This document shows, piece by piece, positions 47,988 through 59,785 of a DNA stretch of 64,000 nucleotides. The translations under genes and the position numbers were made by a program. The notes under the pieces were generated by a model. It saw only the letters and a program-made list of their open reading frames with translations, had not been told where the DNA came from and ran no database searches. The stretch comes from Cyclina sinensis (taxonomy: Eukaryota > Mollusca > Bivalvia > Venerida > Veneridae). The DNA lies in contig JAAONU010000016.1 in the NCBI GenBank assembly GCA_012932295.1, forward strand, positions 45,911,241 to 45,975,240, in the 5' to 3' direction. Positions within the stretch are counted from its first letter, which is position 1. The number at the start of each line of letters is the position of its first letter.

Positions 47988-50939
47988 GTAAGTCGGAGAA
48001 ACTGATATTTCTCTGCGAAACAAGCAATTTAATTGTATTTATTAATATTTTTAATAGTTTAAATGGTATGAAATGATATTGAACTCACTGTTTTATCGAA
48101 TAATGCACAAGATTAAATTGTGAAAAGGGTATTTGCGAGGTAAAACGACGTTAAAAGAATGTGTGTTATTCTGGTTAGGTTTCGCAACGGGTCTGATCCA
48201 AAACTTTAATGCCGCATCATGTAAATGAACAAAATGTTAAAAAAGCGGCTTATAAAGTTTTGGAAGCCAGAACTAAAAATGACTAAGTGCCCATAACTCT
48301 GCCAAAAATGGAGATGAAGCGAGGACAAGGTTTTACAGGACAGACGGACAGACAGTGCGATTTCTATATGCCTCGGGGTCATAAAAATACAAAAAAAAAG
48401 AAAAAAAGGAAAAAACACCATATATCCTGATAGAAAAAGCAATAGTAGATTAGTGGTGAAACTCAACTGAGGACTGTCCCAATAACGACACATGATTAAT
48501 TAGCTCAAAGACAAGGATTACCATTTATGTCAGCAGTGGCAGAATCGAGGATGAGAGTTTGAACACATGCCAGTTACACAACTGTCTCTGATCAAAGTCA
48601 ATACAATTTGGGTTCAGAGACAAAACTTTATCAAAAGACATGCATAGGGCAGTTATACGCCTAAAGGTTTGGTAAGGTAGTGAAAATGTACCTGAAAAAA
48701 GAGCGGTATCATTTGAACAAAGTTTTTTTACCTACCTAACCATGTGTTGCATGAAACGTGTCCTTATTTTAATTATATTTATGTCAAACATAATAGAATG
48801 AAATAGAAATAATGATAAAATATCATATAATTAGAACTTCTACGTAATCCTTTTATGAGAATATTTTTGAATTTTAAATACTCTTCTATTGACACATCTT
48901 TCTATTCTACTGGCACAGTGTTTAGATATGCATCAGGTCGAATTGTTTTTGCAGGTCATCTTGTCGATCAAGGTTCATGCAAAAATATCAATGTTTGCAA
49001 ACAGGTGATAAAAGCCAGGCTATATAGATGACAAAAGATGCAAGTCCACAGACATGAAATACAATGCTGATTGATATGTTGTGTAATTGATAACATTCTG
49101 ACGTGTTCTGGAACCATGTATCACTGGATCCCATGAATAATTGCCCCCCTAGAAAAGATGTATACTTGCTTTTCCACATTGTTTCGAAGTCTGCGTTGGA
49201 TTTTATTCTAGGCATGTTTATATAATGATTGATTAACAATAAATTATTTAATGTCGTGTCTGAAACGGAAAAGATTTTATCTACATAATTAATCCCGTTG
49301 AATAGAGACATGCAACGCGATATGGCTTAAGACTTCAGACGATGGACAAAGATAAGGAAGAGAGGAACAGTTTTTATTCTCCCAATATACGATAAAATAT
49401 AAATTTATACGCAAAGGCAGTTTCAAGTTAAAGTTCGCTTAGTGTCTGTCTATATATTTTCAGTAATAAAATAGTAGGACATTATGAAAATTTGGAGATG
49501 TAAACTGAGGCTTTGTTTTATTATAGAGAAATAACTTAGTATGAAAAAATACATACAGTTTTCTACATCTTTCACGTCGAATATGAATAATAATTACCTA
49601 ATGATCTAATGCAATAATGACAACTTACGCATTCGAGCCTCGGTAGTTAGGGAAAAATGAAGTCTTTTTTCGTAATTTACAATTTGTACTAAAGGGTTCA
49701 AATTCAATAATAATAATGAACAAAGAGAATTCAAAGATTTCATTTAGTTTCACATTTTAATGCCATAAGCAGGAAGGATTCAAACTGATTTGCAAAATTT
49801 CGACGCAAGTCTTACTTAACTAAGAATACGTCACCAGATCACATCCTAGATAAAATATATTAGTACAACTGAAGATTGTTTTCTACAAGATCTGAAAAAT
49901 GCTGAGCAGACAAAGTTTTAGGTTGGTTTAAGGTAAAAAAAATGATTTCATTTGATGTAATTGCAAATAGAATTTAAAAGCTACACCGACGAAAATTGTT
50001 ACGTGACGTGCATCTCTCAAATCATTTTTTTCGTTTTGCAAATTCTTCTTTCTGTTGAAGGGTATGCTTTAAGTGACCTAAAAGGTCGTGATGTCCAAAA
50101 CATATCCTTCTGTTAACCTGAGTTTGCTACAATAACAGTTCTACCCTCAGAAGAGGTGCGCTGAATATCATCTTTAATCAGAAAATATCATCATTTCATC
50201 ATTTATATGTATATAGAAATAAAGTAGTAACCTTTTTCAAATTCAAACCAAAATAGTTATCCTTACAGAGAGAGAAAACATTTCTTTTTGATAATTCATT
50301 TCGTTTGTGATTCATGTAAATGCTCCGATGCTGTTATTCAACAAATTGTTTGTTTGATTATGCAACTGCTTGCCGTTCTAATCTCATTCAGTTGTAATGA
50401 TCCCGTGGCATTCTACACAATTATCTCTGGTTCGTCAGAAACTGATTTATTCTGATGTTATTGTCATATATTCCTATTGTACATTGTGTGATAAGTCAGA
50501 AAAGAATTTATTAGCATTTAGATTTTCTGTTTATATAAAGTTAATGGCAGTCCAATTGATTGTTTTTCTTCATGCGTAACACATCTGGCATTCAATGAAA
50601 ATATTTATCAACAGAATAAACGCCTGAATAAACAGTATTATGCAATCCGATCGCATTCACAGACAGAAACTTTGGATCATATTTGAAACTAAAGTTATCA
50701 CACGTCTGTAACACAAGATGCACATTTAATCTACATATAAGTTTATCTTGTAACTTTGTAAAGTATATAGATATCTAACATTTTGATTGATTTCAAGAAG
50801 TCCTAGAGTAGCTGAAACATTTTTCGTAAATGGCTTGAGAGCGCTTCAACACTCAAGAAGGTTAAAAAAGTGCGCCATTACATTTAAATTTGACTTTTCG
50901 GCGACGTGTGGGGAATTGCCTGCTCTTTTATCGTTTTGA

Positions 50940-51010
50940 CTTATCGGCGCGTCCAATAGGAGAAAATCTGACATCATTCTAGAACGACATATAAATGTGC
51001 CGATACGACA
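50940..51010 (+). promoter_or_regulatory. Weak promoter-like patch
   Basis: In order: CGGCGCGTCCAATAGG with a CCAAT box, TTCTAGAA (a heat-shock-element-like palindrome) and CATATAAATG (TATA-like), within about 60 bp and in a locally CpG-richer patch. No coding exon could be tied to it. Confidence 0.2.
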
Positions 51011-51962
51011 AAAATACAATTGTCGGTTAGCATATATTTTCAACGCATCAAATGACTCAAATATGTAAAGGTTAATTAGCCTTGTATTGATTCATACATG
51101 TGATAACCCGGCGGGATTTTAAAAAATCCCGTTATTCAATGATTTCACATTATATGTTCACATCAGTTCGTTTCTCTACAGATACGTTTATCTCATGATT
51201 GTAATCTTATTTTAAATGTAGTCAAGGCGAAGAGACTAAAAGGGTTGAATGGAATGACTTGAATGATTGCGTTTTTTTTTCTTTTTTTATCCAAAGGGAG
51301 TTTAAATTATGCTTTAGATTTTGTGTGTATTTGTATATTAGTCTAAATCCTTTTTCAATTCATTTTTTTTTAGAAACATTGCTGCAAATGTAACATTGTT
51401 TAAGGCAGCCAGGTAATAAATACCTCACCTTAATTAATTTTAAGTAAGCTTTAAGGATTTTCAGAATACAATGTCCAACAGTCAATTATCTTAAAGCTGT
51501 AGGTAATAATGACTGAAAGCAGTAGAAAATCGAAACTGAGGGTCTGAGAAAGGGGTACGATCAAAATAGAAACCAATACAGAATTGATATACAGATGGCC
51601 ATGATTAGGGCACTGCTTGGGTTAAAGACTGTTTACCTAAACTGCTCGAAACAAAGAATCGAATAAACTAAACTTAACTGATTTGATTCTGTCTGTCCAC
51701 TAGATCTTAAAAAGGTATAATTTAATATCTTGATTATTCAGTTTCCTTAAATCTCACATAAATATGAAGGATACTGAACGAAATAAGTTTCCCTAGGTGA
51801 CAGTCTACATTCTAACCGAGTTGATTAATATTAGTCTATTATAATCAGCTGTTGTTGTACAAGTTTTTGGGTGGAAATCAATTTATTAAAATGATTAATA
51901 ATGCCATAAGAAAAATTTAAAAATTATGTTCTGAATATTAACAATTATTTTGGATTTTACAG

Positions 51963-51988
51963 AGAAAAAGGAGTCACATACAGATGAG
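51963..51988 (+). other. Candidate microexon, unit F
   Basis: 26 bases between GATTTTACAG and GAG|GTAAGTCAG, strong on both sides. With two leading bases it reads K-K-E-S-H-T-D-E and ends in phase 0, the same phase pattern and hydrophilic character as 6086-6138. Confidence 0.25.
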
Positions 51989-54761
51989 GTAAGTCAGTGA
52001 TTATTATATTATTTCTTCTAAAAATAATTACATCAAATTCAAGTACTACATTTAATGCGAATATTATTCAAATTAGATAGTCAATGTGACTATTGAAAAC
52101 ACAGTTTATATTCTGAAATCTCGTAAAAAGAAGGAATAAAGACTTATTTCATTTGTAAACAATACCCCCACCCCCGCCAACATCCCACGAATTGTTGTAC
52201 ATTTAACTGGGTCAGTCACATTTTACCGAATTTGATTTAATTCAGGGAAATTAAAACTTCTCCTGCATTTTTAGCTCACCTGTCACGTGGTGACAGAGTG
52301 AGCTTTTTTGATCGCCTTTTGTCCATCGTCCATCCGTCCGTCCACAATTAGTCTGTTAACACTCTAGTGGTCACATTTTTGCCTCAATTGTCATGAAACT
52401 TGGTCAGGCTGTTTGTCGGACGAGTTCAAACTTGGGTTATCTAGGATGAAAACTAGGTCACAAGGCCCAAAAATAGAAAAACCTTGTTAACAATCTACAA
52501 TCTAACAATGCTACTTTTTCAGTCCAAATATCCTGGAAATTTGTCAGAAAGGTTGATTCTATAATCTCTAGGTCAAGTTCGAATATGGGTTATCTGGGCC
52601 CAAAACCTAGGTCACAGAGCCCAAAAATAGAAAGACCTTGTTAACGCTCTAGAAGCTACTTTTTCAGTCCAGATATCCTGGAAATTTGTCAGAAAAATTG
52701 CTTCTATGATATATAGCACAGGTTTGAATATGAGTCATCTGGGATCAAAACCTAGGTCACAGAGCCCTAATATGGAAAAACCTTGTTAACATGCCAGAGG
52801 TTACATTTTCAGTCCAAAAATCCTGAACATTTGTCAGAAAGGTTGGTTAGATGATTTCTAGTTCACGTTTGAATATGGGTCATCTGGGTTCAAAACTAGG
52901 TCACAGAGCTCAAATTTGGAAAAACCTTGTTAACACTCTGGAGGTATCATTTTCAGTCCAAGCAACCTGGAAATTTGTCAAAAAGGTTGTTTTAATAATT
53001 TCAACCTCAGTTTTGAATATGGGTCATCTGGGATCAAAAACTAGGTTACAAAGTCCAAATATGGAAAAACCTTGTAAACACTCCAGAGGTTACATTTTCT
53101 GTCCAAATATCCTGAATATTTGTTAGAGAGATTGTTTAAATGATTTCTAGCTCAAGTTCGAATATGGGTAATCTAGTCTAGAAAACTAGGTCATGGAGCC
53201 CAAATTAGAAAAAAACTTTGTAAACACCCTAGAGTCAACATTTTCAGTCAAAATATCCTTGACTTTTGTCAGAGAGGTTGTTTTGATGATTTCTAGCTGA
53301 CGTTTGAATATGGGTTAGCTGGGTTCAAGAACTAGGTCACACAGCTCAAATTTGGAAAAACCTTGTTTACATTCTAGATGTAACATTTACTCTCCAAATA
53401 GCTGGAAATTTGTCAGAAAGGTTGTTTTTATGGTTTCTAGCTCAAGTTTGAATATGGGTCATCTGGGGTCAAAAATTAGGTCACAGAACCCAAATATCGA
53501 GAAACCTTTTTAACACGCCAGAGGTTAAATTTTCAGTCCAAATAACCTGAAAATTTGTCAGGAAGGTTGTTTCTAAGATTTCTAGGTCAAGTTTGAATAT
53601 GGATCATCTGTGATTTAAGGTGGTCCACTGGTGACGAATTTGAGTCTTCTGCGCAGGTTTCGCGCATGGATGTTGTAAAATTGAAACTTACTCTTAACGT
53701 ATTAATTTTGATTAGAAATGATAAAAGAAATTTTAATTCAAAAAGTTTTTCTGTGTTATCGCTTTTATTTTGCAAAATATTGGACAGAAACGTCTGCTAA
53801 TTTTTGTACGACAATGAGAGTTACCTCCCTTAAATCAAGACTGCTTTATGTTTTATCCGAAAAATGTAAACATTAAAATACGTTTGCAAGCCAAACGAAA
53901 GAAAAAGACGTGAAAATTTTGCTTATGTGAGAAGAAAAAGATGTAAACAACAACCAGCAATACATGTACGTATAAACTTTATCAGTTTTTTTTAATTTCC
54001 GTGAGTTGTAGAGCTTTTTCTGAAAACGAAAGTAGAGACTTGTTGGCCTAAATAATGTGTCATGTTTTGAAATTTATTTTTGTTATTTCCTTTTTTTTCA
54101 TTTTTATCCAGATATGAGTTAACATTAATGGGTTTAACTGCATACAAACTAGTTTTCTGTTTGGTAGTCAAAGGAAATGCCCCATCTGTCAGTTTATGCT
54201 AACAACTTTCAAGAAGTAGTAAGAAAGGCAACTTATTTTCAGTTGCAAAGGTCTGTTTGTTTACTCATGTTGGGCCCATGTACCACACTAGTCAATTACA
54301 CAGTGCATGCTGTATTTTTTGTTTTAATGATGGATGAGTGGTTGATTTGTAAAAATTATGAATTATGGTTCAACAGTTTGTGTTACTGTATATATGATAG
54401 CATCCTGTTTAGTTAAAACTGAAAAATGCTGAATTCAAAAACATATTTTTAACATATTTTTAACTGACTTTGACCCGTGAAGATTTACTTTAATTGTTCA
54501 GTGATTTCCACATAATCCTGATAAAACACACACTTGTAGAGATTTTTGTTTAAAAAGCTTAAATACTACAAATTACATAGTTTGTGTAAAAGTTAATTTG
54601 AGTCATTTTAAAATATAGGACTGCAGAAAGAAAAATTTAAACTGATACCCCTGTCCCCCAAAGATAAATAAATTAACATAAAAGTTTGCAGATTAATCTG
54701 TTAATAGTTAAAGGCAATGAGAAATCAAACATTATCTTACCACTTTCTCTTTACTTTTTAG

Positions 54762-54899
54762 ATTAATTGGTACCAGGTATTCAGATATATAAGTGAAGAA
54801 ACATCAAGTGTGTGTGGAATTAACCAAACAAATTGCAGTGTTATGACCATAGAGATAAACCTTTTGATTATGTTGGATAACTGCCTTTTAACTGCTGTG
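54762..54899 (+). other. Exon-like open stretch inside TTAA element (1)
   Basis: Bounded by TTTTTAG and GCTGTG|GTGAGTA. All 46 codons are open (I-N-W-Y-Q-V-F-R-Y-I-S-E-E ... L-L-T-A-V) in one frame only. No family recognised. Possible captured host exon or remnant of the element's own gene. Confidence 0.3.
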
Positions 54900-55507
54900 G
54901 TGAGTACATATTAAAAAATAATATCTTTACAAGAGCAATTTTTTCTCATTTTCATCAAGCTTCTGAAGTTTTGTTATACCTTGCTTGTAGAATTATTTCA
55001 GTAGTAAATTTTGTAAGGGACTGTTAGTTTTACCCTTCTTGAGTCTTTTCCTTAGGAAATTCCATGGGATGTATAAATGTATATTACTTTTTACTTGACT
55101 TGAATACATTCAGCTGGGGTTAAAACCAGGAACTCAGTGTAGGTCATCTTTTAAAATTCTTTCTGATTTTTTATGTGAATGATTCAAACTATCAAAACAG
55201 TACTTTTAACCAAAAAAATCATGAGGAAAAATTGAGCAAAGGAATACAGAAAATAAGCTTTGAAAATAGGACTCTTGACTTGTGGACATACTGCATTTTG
55301 TTCACAGTATTTTTATATGCATAAATATGTAGTAGATATTACTTCAGCAATTTTCTTGTTTTGTTTTTTTATCAAACCCTTGATAAATAGTCAAAGTGTT
55401 ACATTATTTATAAGAAAAGTGTTGCTGTGCCATAAAACAGAAGAACTTGGTACAGTTTTGATAACCTTATCTAGATATATGTAATTTAGTTTGTCTTTTG
55501 TTTACAG

Positions 55508-55617
55508 GAAGTGGTTTTTCAAGTGTCCAGATGACTGCTGTTAGTGCTCAGTTTGATCAAGAATTTGCATTTCATGCATTTCCTGTCCTTCCTGACAGGA
55601 ATTCTGGCATACTATGA
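55508..55617 (+). other. Exon-like open stretch inside TTAA element (2)
   Basis: Preceded by TTGTTTACAG. With two leading bases it is open for 35 codons (S-G-F-S-S-V-Q-M-T-A-V ... N-S-G-I-L) to TGA, and AATAAA follows at 55674. Its phase does not fit a direct join to 54762-54899, so an exon is missing, the frame has decayed, or the two are unrelated. Confidence 0.28.
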
Positions 55618-56092
55618 ACTGGAAATCTAAGGGATAAATGAAAATTAGACTTAAAAGTGTGAAACCTTTCAAAAATAAAAGCTTATTTATATAGGTGACA
55701 ATATAAGAACTTTTGACTGTCATTACTATAAGTACTTTCTTGTACTTTTACAATGGGAATAAATAAAATGGAGATGAAAATGGCTTAGACAAGTTGATCT
55801 GAATACTTTTACTGGAGGATCTGTAGTGAGGTCACTTCTTGATGAGCAATAAGGTCTGATAAGGATAAATAGAATACTTTCTAAGTCTTTAACTTGTACA
55901 CAATAATGTGTAATCATGTTTAGTGCACAGATGACACAAGATAAAAATTCTTAGCAAGAGAAACTAAAGAATTAGCATTCTTCTTGCTATATGGTTACCT
56001 GTTATCCAGGACAATGAATACTGATTCTGTAAAACAGAATATAGTCTATAGACTTCAACTTTATATAGCTCCAAGATTTGAAATGTTTTTGG

Positions 56093-56503
56093 CAGCCTTC
56101 ATGACAATTTGTTGTCAAAAACTTTTTAAGACTTCTTAGGCTATTTCTCACCTCTGCAGCCTTCATGACAGGGCCGGATCAAGGATTTCAGGTTGGGTGG
56201 GGGGTGCGAAATGTTTGGACCAATTTGTGTCCATTTTCTACCTCATTTCAACGGTTGTGGTTATGCTTGAGTTTATTGATTTGGCAATATTACATGGGCC
56301 TCTGATTATTCAATTCAGTGTTGAACAATAAAGTATACATTTCAAGACAAATTCAAAATAGACCTACAAAAACACCTATGGTCTGGGAATTTTTTTGGGG
56401 TGTGGGGGGGGCGCATTTGGTGCGCCCCCCTCTGAATCCGCTAGTGATGACAATTTGTTGTCAAAAGCTTTTTTAGACTGCTTAGGCTATTTCTCACCTC
56501 TGT
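56093..56503 (+). repeat. 64-bp tandem duplication, second copy interrupted
   Basis: CAGCCTTCATGACAATTTGT ... CTATTTCTCACCTCTG occurs at 56093-56156 and again at 56157-56503, where the second copy is split by the MITE at 56169-56446. This orders events: duplication first, insertion second. Confidence 0.88.
56169..56446. mobile_element. Nested MITE with CAGGGCCGGAT / ATCCGCTAGTG ends
   Basis: 278 bp. Left end CAGGGCCGGATCAAGGATTT; right end, read on the other strand, CACTAGCGGATTCAGAGGGG. The inner part is G-rich with GGTGCGCCCCCC. Ends of the CAGGGGCGGAT type are common in non-autonomous hAT elements. ATGA is repeated on both sides (56165-56168, 56447-56450), shorter than the 8 bp expected for hAT. 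Confidence 0.75.
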
Positions 56504-57905
56504 TTGCAAAAGATTATTTTTTGAAATATGTATGAATTGATGAATGTGTTTGGCTGGTCAGTTCATAAGGTATAAGACATGACAAACGCAAAACTATTTA
56601 TCTGGTAATTAAGCATGTTTTAGTACTTCCAAAAGACCTATCATCAATATGAAAGTTGTAAATATGCATGTGAATTCTGGGTAATTGTATATCTGATTCT
56701 TTCATTTTTCTTCAACAAGACATGTTTAAGCAATGCAGGTATAATATTTGAAAAAAAATCTTATATTTATTTTTGCTGTGCAAAACATAGTGGGTGGGGT
56801 AAATTGCTCCCCATTTTCAACATATCTGGCTTACTGAGATATATCATATTCATCTGAAGTGTTTTTTATACATAAATTTGTTGTTTATGTATCAGTTGTA
56901 CCTATTTTACATAATCTGATGCATCAAATATAATAAATTAATCCAAAGTTATACATACGATTTTTTGTCTGTTACAGCCTGATGGGTCATAGGAATTTTT
57001 ATTTGATAGCTCTTAAAGATGAACGGTGACATATACTTTTTATTACATTTTTAGAATGGCCATACAAATATCTACAAAATATCAGTTTATTATGAATTTG
57101 TTGTTATTTTGCCACTACTATTTTTTCTGGTGAAATTTGTTGAAAAAAGTGATTTTTTCTTAATTCTGGACTTAATAGGATAGTAAATTGAAATTTGACA
57201 TTAAGTGCCAATGTTTATTTTTTATTATTTTTAAAACTATTTTTTGTTAATAGGGTCTATACTGATAATTTCTATTAAAGTTTTATAAATTGAATACTCT
57301 CTGTTATTAAAATATTTGAATTTTTGTCAGTTAATGCAAAATTTCAGCAAGTTTCAGAGTCAAAAAGCCTAATTTAGACTGCCTAGCTGCCAGTTAAATT
57401 TGTGAAAAAGTTCATTCGGCAACCTATGATTTTTTTTGCAGAAATCAACTTCCAATAAGTTAGTCTTCCTGAAAATCACTGGCAGAAAAAATTGGTGTTA
57501 CTTTGAATTTCACCAGTGGACCCCCTTAAATGTAGGTCACATAGCCCATATATGGAAAAACCTTGTTAACACTCTAATGGCTATATTTTCAGTCAAAATA
57601 ACCTGGAAATTTGTCAGAGAGGTTGTTTCGATGATTTATAGCTCAAATTTGAATATGCTTTATCTGGGGTCAAACACTAGGCCATAGAGCCCAAATATGG
57701 GAAAGCATATTAACACTCTAGATGTAACATTTTCAGTCTTAATAACCTGGAAATTTGTCAGAAAAGTTGTCTCGGTTATTTCTAGATCAAGTTCGAATAT
57801 GGGTCATCTGTGGTCAATTAATCAGGGCCGTAACAATTTTGTTAAAAGCAGTCATACTCAGGTGAGCAATATAGGGCCATGATGGCCCTCTTGTTTTAAT
57901 ATTAA

Positions 57906-59781
57906 AGGTCATGTGACACGACTATAGCAACTTTGTCTATTCAAAATAATCATAATGTACTGATTAAAATGGTTTAACTGCGAAAATATGAAAATACTGC
58001 TTTTGATAAGAAATAACGTGTTTTTGATGATCGGTTGTTTCCGTTTCGACATCGGTAGTTTCCGCCGCATTTTTTGGCTGTGACGTAGATTTATCCCTAC
58101 TATACCAGGCAGTAGTGCAGAATTACACTGCTCATAACACATCCGTTTTTAAATGAAAAAATAACACTAAACCACAAGTCCAAGAAACACGATTAAGGCA
58201 CACTTATAAAAATAACATGCTATAAATTGTAAATTATATAAAATAATGTGATTACTTCTCGATTTTTATAAGTAAAATCCAACTTTGTGCCGGGAGAACG
58301 GGTTGTGATTTTACCTTAATAAATATATATAAATATTCCAATTTCTTCCATGTTGTGGTTCTATATAAAACCATCTCCTCCGCGTTTTTACATGATGCGT
58401 AATACATCCTCACTTGATGTTTACGTCATAAACAAATGCTTTTTCATTTAAGTGTAGTAAAATTGAAGTGAATATTGGCGATCTATTGTGTTAACATTAA
58501 ATTTTGTGTCACTGGAATGGAAATTCACACTACAATGTTTTTTCACGTTGGGATATAGTTTGAAAAATAATAATATGGCATGTCTATCAAGTAGAAATTT
58601 GTGTCTGCTTATAAATTATTATCCAATGAAATGTCAAAGGTCCATAAATCACGCCTTATACTGGGACTTATGCAAATTAACCTGCCCAAATTGGACCCTT
58701 GTATATTCTGCAAAGCTGTCAAACAAAGCAATTAACTTTTTTATGACCCAATCAATGATAAAGTTGAGACAAATAGCAAAATTTTATGGCAAGTGATCTT
58801 ACAAATTGATTTTGATCAGTCACACTTGTGAAAACATTATGTAATAGCTTGTTCCAATTAACATGTCTGAATGATTTTTAGTTAAGAAGCTTCCATGTAG
58901 ATACATATTTTAATTAGATAATTAAATGTAATGAATCTATTTATGATGAAAATTTAAAAATCATTCGACTTCTTAATGGGGACAAATTATTGAAAAAACA
59001 AAAACAAAAAACAATGTGTTTGTGTTATGATTTTGACGTAGTTTTTAGGGCTTCTTCATATTATTTGTTCTTTGATCCTTATTGTTTTGTTTTCCAAAAC
59101 AATGTAGAACGAATAAGCAACAAAAAAATATGCATTTATAATGTAAAAAAATCATAGATTTAGGCAAAGATTACTTACACGCACCACAGGCAAATAAGCA
59201 ACACATCACTGTAAGGAGAATGTTTTTATGGAAAAAATCTCTCGATTGGAGTTAGTTAATAAAGTCTTCCAACAAACTGCATCAGATAAAATTAAGCATG
59301 TTCAAAATCTTTTTGGATCAGTTATTTGAAAAAGATATTTTCACTGATGTTTCTTTTAAATGTATTACCCTGATTAAACTAGCCTCTATATAATATTGCT
59401 CATTGACTTCGTAATCCCATCAAAATTTCAAATTATTTATTTAAAAAATCTTCAATGTATATTCATGGTGTTAGCATAACTTGTTCAATTTTGTTTGTTT
59501 TACTATATTCAGTCTACATTTTCACTTTCCATCATAATTTTAAAGTTTTTGTTAACAATCCAGGCAGCTGTGTAAAGTGGCAAGGGATAAATGTGCGTCA
59601 CTTCCGGTTTCGCTCGTGACAGGTGCGCGCGACCAAGTGCGTGAAATATTGATTTTAATTTGCTATAAAAACATCTTTAAGATGAAAATTACCTGCGTTT
59701 TTTTGTTAAACAGTCATAGTTATATATATATTTTTCGCTCATATGAAAATTTCGAGGTCAAAAATTCGTGTCACATGACCT
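57906..59781. mobile_element. 1.9-kb TTAA-flanked DNA transposon, non-autonomous
   Basis: Perfect 16-bp inverted ends AGGTCATGTGACACGA / TCGTGTCACATGACCT, flanked by TTAA (57902-57905, 59782-59785). No transposase. A 102-codon frame (58488-58796) inside is unrecognised. CpG-richer patches lie just inside both ends (58020-58150 and 59590-59650). It sits only 12 bp from the end of the modular element. Confidence 0.93.
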
Positions 59782-59785
59782 TTAA

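Larger units (their letters stand above)
47381..48274 (+). mobile_element. Unclassified 0.9-kb insertion in the modular element
   Basis: Element text stops at AAAAAATGACTTAG (47367-47380) and resumes with AAAAATGACTAAG (48275-48287), a 13-base near-repeat that could be a target duplication. The left side has a perfect 14-bp inverted repeat, CTTCAGCGTACACG and CGTGTACGCTGAAG (47388-47435). No terminal repeats joining both ends and no poly-A tail were found. The middle is CpG-richer and promoter-like. Confidence 0.55.
46841..48383 (+). mobile_element. Modular element, ACAAGAGCTGTC family, copy 2, interrupted
   Basis: Starts ACAAGAGCTGTCACTGGAAA and ends TATATGCCTCGGGGTC, with GACAGACGGACAGACAG near the right end. 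It matches 21667-22307 through GAGCATGAACTGGAAGGTAA and CAGATTCTTATATGAAGGTT. It is split by a segment at 47381-48274 absent from copy 1. Confidence 0.82.
48990..52267 (+). repeat. Segmental duplication unit F
   Basis: Landmarks shared with D: CAAACAGGTGATAAAAGCC (about 48999), TGTCGTGTCTGAAACGG (49252), ATCTACATAATTAATCCCGT (49278) and GATATGGCTTAAGACTTC (49318). Similarity fades after about 49450. No gene is visible apart from a promoter-like patch (50940-51010) and a microexon-like site (51963). Confidence 0.6.
53619..57525. mobile_element. 3.9-kb TTAA-flanked DNA transposon, no transposase found
   Basis: Inverted ends GGTGGTCCACTGGTGACGAA (53619) and, read on the other strand, GGGGGTCCACTGGTGAAATT (ending 57525), flanked by TTAA on both sides (53615-53618, 57526-57529). 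Joining the flanks restores a modular-element unit, so boundaries are secure. TTAA duplications are typical of piggyBac and Kolobok elements; the ends do not decide which. No transposase-length frame exists. It carries exon-like open stretches at 54762 and 55508 and a nested MITE at 56169. Confidence 0.9.
52270..57893 (-). mobile_element. Modular element, 145-bp units, split by nested elements
   Basis: Starts TTAGCTCACCTGTCACGTGG with TTTGTCCATCGTCCATCCGT nearby, and ends GGTGAGCAATATAGGGCCAT..GGCCCTCTTG. Both ends are the reverse complement of the 38083 element's ends. The core is eight units of about 145 bp up to 53610 and two more after 57530, each with CTAGGTCACAGAGCCCAAA, AACCTTGTTAACA and CCTGGAAATTTGTCAG. 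Element sequence resumes exactly after the TTAA of the nested insertion. Confidence 0.88.

Noticed and set aside
51110..51136. CGGGATTTTAAAAAATCCCG hairpin as a terminator
   Set aside because: Bacterial-type terminator logic does not apply here; no adjacent transcript is known.
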